From: Neurospora crassa OR74A
Taxonomy: Eukaryota; Ascomycota; Sordariomycetes; Sordariales; Sordariaceae
Assembly (NCBI RefSeq): GCF_000182925.2
Contig: NC_026505.1
Span: forward strand, 2,232,001 to 2,296,000
Length of the DNA stretch: 64,000 nt
Direction of reading: 5' to 3'
Made by a program: the position numbers and the translations under genes. The notes below the pieces were generated by a model, which made no database searches, had not been told where the DNA came from, and was given only the letters and a program-made list of their open reading frames with translations. Numbering within the stretch: position 1 is the stretch's first letter; the number at the start of each line of letters is the position of its first letter. Positions 11,504 to 23,513 of the stretch are shown in pieces.

Positions 11504-14500
11504 CTTGCCAATTGGGCAGACAGGAGCAGTTTCAATTGTAGTTCTCTTTGCTCAATGTCACTAGTTGTGGAGGTTTACCAGGTGTGCCAAGGTCAGTGGC
11601 ATTCCCTCCCGTCCCGGAAGATCGAAACAGCCAAGTGCGGAGTATTATTGTATGTGGGGGCACGGCCCGGCGCCGGGAAACGACAACATTCAAACAAGCA
11701 TTGCCGATCGATCGGCCGGCCGTCTTCTTGTGCACAGATCCCGATACATTCTCCATGGTTCAAACTATGTAGACTCCCCAACGACATATTAGTGTACACG
11801 CTCGAAAAGGAACAAGGGTCTGTCGTTGATGAAGCTGGTCTACCTCGAGATACAACAACGCCGATGCGGGGTTGGTCTGTAGACTGATTAGGTATAAAAA
11901 CTTTCCACGCACCCCTTGACTTTGATTTCCCCTTTTTGTGAAGCCCAAGTCCCAGCGTTAAATGCTGTGGCCTCGAAAAAACCCAGTATTGATCCAGACT
12001 AGGTAGTATATGGAACCTACCTATGTACTGACACCACACCTGGGAATGTTCTTTCCCAAATGAGAACTATGCAAGTAAGTGCTCTTCCCGCCTTCCCCTT
12101 CCGACCTGTGTCTTTTGTCGGACTGAATAAAGGTCGGACCTGACAGGTTCCGGGTTGTTTTCTCCCTAAGTCACCCAGAAGCAGAATGTGACCTAATCCC
12201 CTCTGTCCGTTCAGTCGATTGCTTAATATCTATTGATCTCTACTATATTTCGAGGTCGTAGCCGTTGCTCCTCGCTCGCCAGCATCGAACACATTAGGTT
12301 CTCGCCTTCCGTTGCTTGACTGAACCGAGCGTGCTTGCACGTCAGCTGTGGTTGGTAACAGAATCATCCAGTTGGTAAAGCACGCAGGCAGTATGTAGCA
12401 CTCTTACTATGCCTGGAAGAATCGCTTGACTGACCCCCCGACAGAGGTCGGATCTTCCGGCAGATATGGCAGCTGGTAAGGCCATAGGTTTCTTGATCTG
12501 AAGAGCCTTCTCATTTTACTCCTCTCCGGAAGAAGCTTGATAAATGGTTATTGCTCCAGCTATGGCTCCTCTCTGAGAAAGCAGCGCAAGCGAGTTGAGG
12601 TCGGCCAGCATGCTCGCTATCCTTAATTTGTTACCCCATTCTGCTTCCATCTCGTTGATGAGGTTGTTCTCTCAGGTCCGGTGGGAATTCTTCCTACTCA
12701 GCGGTAGAAATTGTATGGCCCTCAACCCTCCACTACAGCACTCTCTGCGGCAGACACACCGTCAAGCGAGTTGCTTTTGGCATCTGGAAGTGCCACGGCC
12801 AAGGGTATGCCAAATTATTGAGCGGCGGCGCTTACCTGCTCGCGTGAGTGTCATCCATTCAACTGTAAGCCAGTTCTGATGCTCATAATAGTAAACCTGC
12901 TACCGTCACTGCCAGATCGACTCTTCGACGTCTGCGAGACATCGCGCCCGCCCAGACATGCCGAGCTTGGGAGCATACTAGCTCGTATGTTGCAGAACCG
13001 CGTCCTTGTTGTCGTCCATACTCCCCTCAACAGAAGTTGCGCACCGGATGTTCTGGAGGATGTATCGGTTCTGTGTCATGTCGAGCGGATATCTGATTTT
13101 GAGCCTTGCTGTCAAAGAAAGCCGAGGTGATTTAGCCCTTGTTTCAACCCCGGGTTTTTTTTTGTTTGAGTCTGCTTGTCCTCGCCACGCGGTGATCACC
13201 AGCATATGGAGTCTGGCAGAACAGACACCCTCAGTGCCAAGCAGCATGCCGCGATGACTGGGCAAGTCAATTTTTTCTGTTTTTGGCGTCAAACGGAAGT
13301 AATTCGACACTCCGAGAGCTCATTTGTGTCTACATCGCGAATTCTTTGAGGCGAAGAGACCGAGTGAGGGTCCGAACTTTGAGGATTCAAATAAGCTTGA
13401 TCGGACTGCATGGTACCTGGTTTCTTGGCAGGAGAACGTTCGACGCCATCCCGACAGTGCCGATGAAGCTAATCCGACAACGGTATGGACGGAAATTCAA
13501 CGTTGACTGAGCCAGACTGACGGTGTGACAGTGCCCCTTGTGGTCACCGCAAATTGTCGGTAGATTCAGGTTGTACGGACAGACGGGATATAGAAGCGTA
13601 ACAAAGCCTATGTACGTGTGTGTCACAACTCGTTCCGCCTTTTTGCTCCCGCACGTTGGAAGGTTTCGGATGGATGCCATGTGATTGTTCACTTGATGGG
13701 TTGGAACCCTTGGAAAATCACTGCTGCACCCAAGCAAGACGCCGCGTGTACGAGTGCGGCACAGCGACCCTGCCACAGTGGCGTCGCTCAAAGAAGCGGG
13801 CCAGTTAAAGAGACGTGACGTATGATTGGACAATGAGCTGTAACGTACCCACACCTTGATGTCATGCAGAGCTCCACTCATTGGACTTTTGGAGAGCTTG
13901 ATCTGCGGCCGGCAGTCGACAGCTCGTCATTTAGCGGCGCGTTCGGGGCGGAACCACGGTGTGATCGGCCGTCCACCGTCAAATTAGCGAGCTCATGATT
14001 TTTTTTCAGGGGCAAAGAAGTGTTCTACAGCTTCGAAATGGTGGCTTTGACGACTGAATGGCAAAGTTGGCAGGAAAAGAACCCAATTGACTCACGGGAT
14101 AGCTGTTCTCGCAAGGCTAAAGCTGTCATGTGTCCACTATCGGGTTTGCTACTGGGAAGTGTTTGTTGCTCGCTCGGGCGACTAACATCGTAGAAGCCCC
14201 AGGGTCCACGGGCTCGTGTAACCACTTCACGTTACGAACCTTTACCTACCTCTACTCTAATCTATCATTAGATCATGATTTCAGGCAACTTCCTTTACCT
14301 CCCAATTGTAGAAAGATCAGCTCTCGTTGGTGCTGCTTTTGAAGCTTTGATTTACAGGCTCTTTGTCTAGTCACTTCCAGAAATTTGCGTCTGGCCGAGA
14401 CTGGCAGGTGGTGTGAAGGAAAAAGTCCGAACACGCTCATACCAACCGAGACCCAGCGAGTGTCCGGACCTTTTTTCCTACCACCTGACGGGGTACTTTT

Positions 14501-15156
14501 TGGAGTGTCCAGCCGATCGTCCTGTTAGAGAAAGTGTGAATAGCCAGATTATGTGACAACGAAATATGCGCATGCTTACACGCCGATGGACTACGAAAGT
14601 TCGTTACATTTATTTCTCATAATTGAAAAAGGTGTCTTGCTCTTTCTCTTCCTCTTCTGTTGTCTTCTTCTTCTTCTTCTTTTTGTCAATTGTACTTCGA
14701 ACCTCCCCCCCCTTTTTTTTTCTTCTCTCTCTCTTTACACCGGTCACGTAAGGTACGGTAATCACCGCTGCAGAAAAGAGTGCCACCTGCAAACATCCAC
14801 TCGTGAGATCCATCCGACCTCCAAGTCGGTGGCCTCCAGCCTCCTTGGCTTCACCACGAGACCCCTGATCCCTTCCGGCCAGCTGCCTTCTCTTCAACCG
14901 CCAAAGGAACCGACCCACCAGTTCCAAGGACGGTCCCACACCGCAGATTGCGATACCCCAGAGAAATAAACAGGACGACCTAGGGAGCATTCCCAAACCT
15001 TACTTCAACAGCATCTTCGACTTTTACACAAACCAAATCATATAACCTACCTTCATCCCCGAATACGACCGGCTCCCGCCTACCGCCCCCTCCCCGATCG
15101 AGTGAAACCTAGCGGAAGCGAGCAGTCAACCGAAAACACACTTCACATCTCATATC
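11504..15156. other. Long intergenic region upstream of MARVEL gene
   Basis: About 3.65 kb without a convincing gene. Short open frames (up to about 165 codons) lack recognisable domains and overlap on opposite strands. A pyrimidine-rich tract with CTT repeats lies at 14640-14735, typical of a fungal promoter, and the 5' leader of the MARVEL gene probably occupies the last few hundred bases. Confidence 0.4.
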
Positions 15157-16181
15157 ATGGGCGCAAAGACGGGCCTCTTTCTCCGGGGCCTGCAGGGCCT
15201 CCTCCGCGGCATCCAGTTCGGCTGTGCCGCCACGGTGTTGGCCCTGACCTCTTACTGGTTGGCCACCATGGCCAACCATGGCCTCGACATTGACGTCCAC
15301 CTGCGCGCCGTCGAGGGTATCTCGGGCGGTATCACCGCATACACCCTGATCACCATCTTGCTACTATGCTGCATCCCCGGCCAGCCGTTCTTCTCTTTCA
15401 TCATGATGGTGGTTGACGTTTGCTGCGCTGGCGCCCTCATCTACGTCGCTATTCGCAACAAGAACGGCGCCAGCACGTGCGACGGCATCGTCGACACTCC
15501 TTACGGCAAGGGAAACGCTGACACCAACGTTGTCGATAACGGCCATGGCGGCTTCACCGTCCTTCCTAGCTTGCACCATGCTTGCAAGATGGAGACGGCT
15601 TGCTTGGCGGTGTCGATTATCGGATGGTTAGTTATTCATTTCTCCTTTGTGCTTCGCACATTGCAACATCAATTTCCTTTTGTCTGGGAAAAAACCTAAA
15701 ACGAAATTGCTAACGACCGATTCTCTCTAGCGTTGTCTTTATCCTCTCCCCCTTCATGGAAGTCGTCCTCGTCCGCCATCGCAAGAAGGAGAAGCGCTAT
15801 GGCCCCTCGCCCGCCAACGACTACACCTCCGGCTCTGGTCGCAAGCCGGGTTTCTTCGCCAGCCTGCGTGGCAAGGGTAGCGGCCACCCCGACGCCGATC
15901 TGATGAACAACAAGTTGCCTGAGCACACCAGCCCTTCGGACGTCCGTGATAGTTACACGACGGAGCAGACCCGTGTGGGCGGGAACACGGGTGCTTACGG
16001 TAGCTATAACCCGTACAACGAGACGTCGGTCGGCCAGCAGCAGCACAGCACCACGGCGTATAGCCCACCTCATGCTGGTAACAACTACAACAAGTATGAT
16101 ATGAGCTTTGGTCAGCAGCAGCAGGATATTGCTATGGGGCAGTATCCCAACAAGGGCGATCATGTTTATGACCGGAGATAA
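15157..16181 (+). CDS. MARVEL/SUR7-like four-TM membrane protein
   Basis: Exons 15157-15626 and 15731-16181 give 306 residues. Four hydrophobic segments are visible: around residues 14-36 (FGCAATVLALTSYWLA), 55-70 (GGITAYTLITILLLCCI), 76-98 (FFSFIMMVVDVCCAGALIYV) and about 145-170 (ETACLAVSIIGCVVFILSPF), the last formed across the splice junction. The pattern MVVDVCC...YVAIRNKN in the third segment is typical of fungal MARVEL-domain proteins. These sit in the plasma membrane or vesicles and in some cases help organise eisosomes. The cytosolic C-terminal tail (about 130 residues) is hydrophilic, rich in Tyr, Asn, Gly and Gln, with repeated QQQ and YGSYNPYN-like segments. The exact role is unknown. 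Confidence 0.85.
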
Positions 16182-17169
16182 AGGAAGGGCACTGCTTTTT
16201 GAGTAATGAGGGTTTCTGCTGGGAGATAGCGGCAGTTTGAAGAAGATGGGCTGGATACATTGAGACGATAACCTGATGGAGGAAAGGGACATGAATTGCA
16301 GCAGTACCAAGTCTCACGACTTCGACTGAGAGGGGAGCCAGACCGAGTATATTGGAAGCACCTCAACGGCTGGTACAAAAACGAAACAGACGGGGGAAGA
16401 AACAAACCACCTACCCGACGGACAACAACAAACTTCACGACTGCTCTCCCAATGCGGAAATAATCGAAACATGTCTCGCCAGGGCTGGATCACCATCCTG
16501 TGCGGATCCGGCGTTGATGGAATATATACCAAGTCATGTATCAGAGTTTACGTCACACTGATTTGAAGAAGAAGAAGAAGAAGAAGGCGAAGAAGGGTTG
16601 AGATAAAGAGGATTCGCATACACACGGAACCATAGGAATCAAGATACCCCGAACGGAAAGACACACCTACACGGTATGATGGCATGGGTCAGGTTTTGTA
16701 ATGTACAACACTGTACACATTCTAAACTCAGATACTCCTGCGTAATATTAATTGATGAAGACTCAAAACTACCACCCTCGCTGGCCGTGTTTATGTATCT
16801 TATTCTCTCAATTTTTATCTATTATTTTTCGCATTGCATGACATCGTTGATCGTCTTCGTTCGGTACCCACTTCTCATATCTGTCCCGTAATCAGACTCA
16901 TCAGTGTGAAGACCGGGAAAGACGTACACATTCTTGATCACCCGAAATAAGTGTTGTATCTTCAACCTATTACTTGACGAACGAGACAACCAACCAAACG
17001 CTCCGCACCTATACAACCCACCAACCGACGCCTGAAAACATACATAACTGACTGTCCGCAACTCCACATTTGTACCCGTGTTCGTTTTCCTCATCCACCC
17101 ATCCTGAGTTTTGGCTTTCCATTTTCCTGTTCAATCATTTTCTCGTGTTCATCCCAGTTCCATTCCCGC
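16182..17169. other. Convergent intergenic region with GAA repeat
   Basis: The 3' flanks of the MARVEL gene and the Kex2-site protein gene meet here. A short (GAA)n microsatellite occurs at about 16565-16587. Nothing else was recognised. Confidence 0.4.
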
Positions 17170-18506
17170 CTACCTCTGCTCCTCCTCCTCCTCCTCCTCC
17201 ACCTCCTCATCATCAAGCGTCTCGACAAACGTCATGGTGACACCCTCACTGCTAGTATCAACGTTCATGTTCACGGCGTCAATAGTATTCCGCTTCGCTT
17301 CAGTGGCGATAGTGGCAGTATCGCGCTTAGCGAACTTGATGGGTACGTTGGCAATGTGGGAGTGAGCGACCTCACGGGGTGAGAGCTCGGCATTGTTTTG
17401 GAGGGCTGGAGAAGAGATGTTAGAGCTTTGAAAATCAGAAAGACGCAAAGGAAGCGGATGCGGTGGATAACTTACAAGCAGGAATACCCCTCCGGACATA
17501 CATAGTCGTGACCTTTGTCCTGCGTCTAGGGGCGGTAGTTTCATCGGTGTCGCGCTTCTTCTTCTTTTCGGCGGCAGCAGCAGGTCCTGCACAAAGAACT
17601 TTTGGTAAGTATCCCAAACTGCGTAACCTCATCAACAACCAAAACAGAACAAGATCAGGACTTACGAGTACTGGCATTGTTATCCACAATAATGCCCACA
17701 CCCGAGCCCTCAGCACCAGTGCCCAACTGGACCTTGGGGCCCTTGGTCAAAGCAGCCTCGGAGAACTTGAGCGCCCTGTCGAAACCGGCAAGATCTCTCT
17801 TCTTCTTGTCCAGAAGGGCCGTGGCATCCGTGATATCATCCGTGATGTCATCCTCATCCTCATCCATGTCCATCTCGTCAAACGGCTCCTCAGCGCGAGG
17901 GGCGATCGACTTCTTGCCCATGCCTTGAAGGCCCTGGATGGACTGGGCCTTTACCACAGAGGACGAAGACGGCTTATCATTAGCTTATGGGAACTCTTTG
18001 TAACGATACAGGGTAGTAGCAGAGTAAGGTACTCACTTGTTGAGCAAGAGTTGGGTCAATCTTGGGAGCGTTGCTGGTGTCGACTGCCGCCGGGCTGGCG
18101 CCTCCGGGGGTCGTGGGTACGACAGCCGGTGACGTAGGCGCGATGGTAGGAGCAGCAGCAGCAGCGGGAACAGCGGCAGCTTGAACTGTTTTCTTTTCAC
18201 CGGCCGCGGGGGCGGAAGCCACAGGGGCGTTGGAAGCAGCACCTGCGGCAGCGTTAACCGCAGCGCCTTCAAGTGCATTCATCAGTGTTGAGACGTCCTG
18301 TTTACCTCCGAAGCTTATTTCACCATCACCTGTTTCCGGGGGTTAGCGACTGTGTATTTCATGGGAAGCAAGTGTCTGGTGCTCCAGGATGGGTGCTAAA
18401 GAAGTAACTTACCAACTACCAAGGCAGGGGAGTACGCCCCCAAGTTGATATTAAGCGGAAGAGCGGCAGCCAGGCCGGCGAACATGAGAAAGTTGTAGTT
18501 GACCAT
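17170..18506 (-). CDS. Secreted hypothetical protein with multiple Kex2-type sites
   Basis: Five exons are proposed: 18413-18506, 18037-18329, 17666-17972, 17476-17586 and 17170-17405, giving about 346 residues. The third exon could instead start at 17948, because two in-frame acceptors exist. The N-terminus MVNYNFLMFAGLAAALPLNI is a probable signal peptide. An Ala/Pro/Thr/Val-rich segment (residues about 55-115) follows, then an acidic stretch EEPFDEMDMDEDEDDITDD. Dibasic processing-type sites are LDKKKRDLAG, EKKKKRDTDE, APRRRTK, MYVRRGIPA, FAKRDTATI and EAKRNTIDA. The C-terminus is an acidic run ending EEEEEEEQR. This suggests a proprotein cleaved by the Golgi kexin. No family was recognised, and the peptides between sites are not repeats of each other, unlike pheromone or repellent precursors. 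All introns keep frame. Confidence 0.7.
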
Positions 18507-21000
18507 GTTGAAAAAGTTGTAGCAACGACCACCAGGGACTTGCTCTTAGGACTCGGTAGAAAATAAAAAAAAAATATTAAGAGTATAAAAAGATTATGCG
18601 ACCAGCGACTACGACCAGCGTATGAGAATGGAAATACCGAGTGAAGTGCCTGGTGAAAGAAGAAACTGGAAGGCCGATTGTCGCTGTAGGATATGAGATG
18701 GAGACGAAAAGGCAACTGGGGAGGTGTCTACAAGTGATCTTTATAGATAAACTTACGACAATGACGAAGGAGTAGAACGAGCTACTGTCCATGTTGACCT
18801 CATCACTGCCGTAACCTAACCCACAAGCGCTAGCTTCGTGAGTTACAGGAGAGTACGATACAGCTCTATGAAACGCCAAGTCAGACTCATCACCTACAGC
18901 TAAAGGGTAACTAACTGCCTGCGAGTAGGATCCTGAACGCTGAAAAGCTCCTGCAAGGGGGTAACAATCACCGGCATGGGGAGGGTATAAGGGCAGCTGA
19001 CTCTGTGCGTTCGTGGAGGGGAATGACCGACAAGAAAGGCAAGGTGAGGAAAGTCTCAGGGGAATGAAGATACCAAGACGATGCAGTGGCGGAGGATAGT
19101 ATAATGGTTTAGCTCGGTATAGCGACAGGGTCTGCCACATGTGAGACCTGCCAAGAAGTTCCGAGCGGCATGGAGATGCTCGAAGATAAGGTTCTAGGCG
19201 TTTTGCAGCATCTAGACCACGGAGTGCAGGCTCCTAGCGATGCTACTGACCCCGGAATCAGTGATAACCCTCGCTTCGTCACGATCAAACCTCGTGCCAA
19301 GCACGGAAACTGTTGAAGAAGCTTTACCGAGCCACTGGGGTCAAAGGCTTGTTCAGGAGATCCGAGCATTTGAAGCGTAGAGAAACCTGGGGGCAGGGGT
19401 CGCGATGCTACCTGAGATCTGTAACAGAATTAAGCTCGTGCCCCTGACAATCAACACCGGCCGAGGCTCTCTGTCACAAAATAGGCGGCAAGATAAAACA
19501 TCAACCACAATGAGCTGGTGTACCAAAGGAGGCATCGTAGCTCCTGCAAGGGAAGCACATCTTGGACACGACATTGCGGGCTCGAATCTGATTGACTGAC
19601 ACTGGCGAGGAGCAGATCAAATTGGCCGTCGATATGAGAGTCACCGTATCGTCTTGAAGACCTGCGTCTGAGTCGCCAGCTTGAGCGGATTTAAACACTC
19701 AATCAGATGGGGTACTCTCATACGGGACAAAGAGACACCATCTCGACTCCGATCAAGAGGTGACTGTTCCGTATGGTCTTTCCTATCAAGAAAGTATACG
19801 GTCGCAGCTTTCTCTGATGTCTGCTGGGTTCGAGTGAGAGGTCATAGGAGCTGAGCCGTGCAAAGCTATTCCATTCCCTTCGTGTAGAGCTCAGACAAGA
19901 TGGCCCCATGTCGCGTTACGATATCAGTTGGCCATAGAAGCCGTGACCCTCGAGATCTCGCAACTACCAGACCCAAGCAATGACCAACACTTTTTTGGAT
20001 TAGTTGCTCGTGTTTCTTCAACTTTGGCTCCTTGTCCAAGGTAATCATCTCAACCGCACGGATCCAGATAAACATATATGAGGGGCAACTTTCATCAGCT
20101 TCGCCATACGGATGGTAGAAGTGCTCGAACGTATTTGACTGGTGGCCATGATGCGGCGAGTGCCCAAGTGTCTGATCAGGGTTATTTATGTTTTCCAGAC
20201 TCTTGTCAGACATTTCCCAAGACGCTCGGCTCTTTGCGCTCTGGAAGAACGTTTGAGGGATAGCCGTGATGTGATATCCTACTTAGGCATCTTTTGTGAA
20301 CGGGCTCTGGGGAAACATTAGGAAACCAAGACGGAAGGCATGAAGTTTGCTGAAAGGGACCATAGCGTCGGTTGAGGCTGGGGAAGCTGTACAGTATCCG
20401 CCGTGTCAGTACAGAGTGTCTCCACTCTCCACTTTGATGCTATCGCCAATCCGTAAAGATGCGCAGCCACCTGAGGTCCTGTAGATGAGTGAAAAAAAAA
20501 CAAAAACAAAAAACGTGAGGGTGCTCGATGCAGTGAATTAAAGATAGGAACATATAACGCCGCAAAGCCTATGATAGTTGCAGCAGGTGAGAGTGCCGTA
20601 GCATGAGAGAACGTCGGTAAACATTTGAAGCTGTGAATGGAGACAAACATGAGCCGCTCTGCTGGATGAACTGGTGGTCTGGTTCTCGAGCTTGAATTTC
20701 GGACTGGAACGGGAAACCGTTCACCCCATCTCGATCTTCGGCAGAGAGGCAGCGTGCACGGTTCGCAGTGCACTTTGTGCGCGCCAAAAATGTCCCGCAC
20801 GATAGGGAAAAGTAGGTCTTGGCATGGCAGTGGGCCCATGCGCGACATGTCCAAAATTTTGGATCGAGCCAAATATTTTCCCCAGGTCGAAGGTTTCCCG
20901 TCCAGCACTCCTCGTATCGTCTGAGGTCTTGTTGGCTCGCTCTCCTTTCAACTCCTCCGCTCATTCCTTGTGTGTGTTTTTGCGGATACCCTCAGTCACC
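18507..21000. other. Intergenic region between secreted protein and EF-Tu
   Basis: About 2.5 kb, shared upstream region of the minus-strand secreted protein gene and the plus-strand EF-Tu gene. One open frame at 19866-20213 (minus) has a natural-looking composition but no recognised family. A 187-codon open frame at 18577-19140 (minus) looks random. No RNA gene was found. Confidence 0.4.
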
Positions 21001-22384
21001 ATGTCGATTCTCAGGACGATCGCCCCCTTCATGAGGGCGGCCCGGGCCGGTGCCAGCACCAACCCCCTCATGACCATGAAGTCTCCCATGCTCAACTTCA
21101 ACCGCTCCTACGCCTCCGTCTTCCAGCGTACCAAGCCTCACGTCAACATTGGTACCATTGGTCACGTCGATCACGGCAAGGTACATATAGAAATAGATTC
21201 CCTACAAAGAGACCTCGAGGACTGACGTACATATCTCCTCCACCGCGTAGACCACCCTCTCTGCCGCCATCACCAAGCGCCAGGCCGACAAGGGCCTCGC
21301 CAGCTTCCTCGACTATGGCTCCATTGACAAGGCCCCCGAGGAGCGCAAGCGTGGTATCACCATCTCCACTGCCCACATCGAGTACTCGACCGACAACCGC
21401 CACTACTCCCACGTCGACTGCCCGGGTCACGCCGATTACATCAAGAACATGATCACTGGTGCCGCCTCCATGGATGGCGCCATCATTGTCGTCGCCGCTT
21501 CCGATGGTCAGATGCCCCAGACCCGTGAGCACTTGCTCCTCGCCCGTCAGGTCGGTATCCAGCGCATTGTCGTCTTCGTCAACAAGGTCGATGCCATTGA
21601 CGACCCCGAGATGTTGGAGCTCGTCGAGATGGAGATGCGTGAGCTCCTCTCCAGCTACGGCTTCGACGGTGATGAGACCCCCGTCATCATGGGTTCCGCC
21701 CTCTGCGCCCTCGAGGGCAAGCGCCCCGAAATCGGTGTTGAGAAGATCGATGCCCTCATGCAGGCCGTCGACGACTGGATCCCCACCCCCGAGCGTGACC
21801 TCGACAAGCCCTTCCTCATGTCCGTTGAGGATGTCTTCTCCATCGCCGGCCGTGGTACCGTCGCCTCTGGCCGTGTCGAGCGTGGTACCCTCAAGCGCGA
21901 CCAGGATGTTGAGATTGTCGGCAAGGGTACCGAGATCATCAAGACCAAGGTCACCGATATCGAGACCTTCAAGAAGTCCTGCGAGGAGTCCCGCGCCGGT
22001 GACAACTCCGGTCTCCTCCTCCGTGGTATCCGCCGTGAGGACATCAAGCGCGGCATGGTCGTTGTCGCCCCTGGCTCCGTCAAGGCCCACACCAAGTTCC
22101 TCGTCTCCCTCTACGTCCTCTCCAAGGAGGAAGGTGGCCGCCACACCGGCTTCCAGGCCAACTACCGCCCCCAGATGTTCATCCGCTCCGCCGACGAGTC
22201 TGTCTCGCTCACCTTCCCTGAGGGTACCGAGGATGCCGACTCCAAGATCGTCCAGCCCGGTGACAACTGCGAGTTGGTTGCCACTCTCTGCCACCCTATT
22301 GCCGTCGAGGCCGGTCAGCGTATCACCGTCCGTGAGGGTGGCCGCACCGTCGCCACTGGTATCATTACCCGCATCATGGAATAA
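21001..22384 (+). CDS. TUF1: Mitochondrial translation elongation factor Tu
   Basis: GTPase that delivers aminoacyl-tRNA to the mitochondrial ribosome. Exons 21001-21180 and 21251-22384 give 437 residues. The first 40 or so residues ([20 protein letters not shown]...) are rich in Arg, Ser and Ala without acids, a matrix-targeting presequence. The P-loop GHVDHGKTT spans residues 54-62, and the only intron falls exactly between its Lys and Thr codons. [12 protein letters not shown] (G3), NKVDAID (G4) and GSALCALEG (G5 region) follow. The switch-[13 protein letters not shown] is intact. Domains 2 and 3 are complete, with [13 protein letters not shown] and the terminal [13 protein letters not shown]. 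Codon use is strongly C-ending, as expected of a highly expressed gene. The protein is clearly of bacterial/mitochondrial EF-Tu type rather than cytosolic EF-1A. Confidence 0.97.
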
Positions 22385-23513
22385 GCTATCAACTACTCAC
22401 TGTGAGATGTTGAGGTTGTAAAAAGCTATGTAATGATATATCACGCCGAGCCGAGCCTAGACGAGCCCCGGTAAGGTAGTAAAACACACACACGCACATA
22501 TGCAAGGAAAAAGGGACCGCGAGCCGCCAAAAGAAGCGGGTTTGCCGTCAGGAGTTCAAAGAGAAATATACCTACAGTGTACGATGTAAAGCAATGAATG
22601 TTTATGGATCTGAAATGCCTTTTTTTTTATGTATTTTGTACAAAGAATGTTTTGGGTCCTAGTGATGATCTCTCCCCTCATATTCTTCTCTTATTGTCTT
22701 GTTAAGCTTGTGATATAGATGGTTCAAAAAAGCAATGATAGAAGCTAGAACGTACTAAGCGAATGTTCATGCCGTCTTGTGGTTGACCAAGTTAAGATAG
22801 GATATGTGCTTGTTGAGACTTGTGAGCCGAGCAGCACATGGATTCAATGGACAAGCGCTTGCTATGCTCAAGTCCACCACCATTGGTCATCAAGGTTCGC
22901 ACAAGTTGTTCACCGACACTAGACGCAAATCATACGAAAGTCACAGATCACGGCTGAAGAGGGAGACGAGAACGAGACAGAATGCTGGTTGACCAAAGAA
23001 TCACGCCGGTCTATTGATCGCTCGATGGGAGGGAAACAGACAGAGTCTAACCTCTGCTGTTCCTCAGTCCGCCGCCCTGTTCCTCTTTTGCTTGTGTTGA
23101 CTCCGCAGGCCCCAAAAACCCGAATCCCGAAAGAAAACCAAGCAAAGCAAGCAAAAACTCCAAGGGATGTGATGATGAACAAAAGCATTGCTACTTTGTT
23201 CGTTTTCGTCAAGTGTCGTCGTGTCGTCTCGGGTTGTAGTTTGTCATGGATCAAGGCTGAACCCCCATTTTTTCGTTGTCGTTGTTCCCTAATCCATCTT
23301 TGTCGAGATTTCCGTCGTCGGCATGCCGTCTAACGATATAGGGACACACGTCGCGCGCGAACGAGACAAATTGCTTTGGCTGGACATTTTTTGCATTTCC
23401 CGTAGATGACGAAACGATTTGGAACTCGACTGTGATGATGCTGTGACCCTTTGTGTCCTCCCCTCATCATCGTCCCCTACCAAAACCTCCCATCATGTCA
23501 AGAAAGGGGGGAT
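22385..23513. other. Convergent intergenic region after EF-Tu
   Basis: The 3' flank of EF-Tu and of the uS14 gene. A short CA repeat lies near 22482-22498. No gene was recognised. Confidence 0.4.

Noticed and set aside
18577-19140. 187-codon minus-strand open frame upstream of the secreted protein
   Set aside because: Rich in Ser, Pro, Leu and Cys with no motif; probably the leader/promoter of the adjacent gene read by chance.
19085-19140. tRNA-like D-arm (GGATAGTATAATGGTTTAGC)
   Set aside because: No matching acceptor stem, anticodon arm or T-loop could be paired downstream.
21143-22294. 383-codon open frame on the minus strand opposite EF-Tu
   Set aside because: Shadow of a highly codon-biased gene; Leu/Gly/Val/Asp-rich low-complexity composition and no domain.
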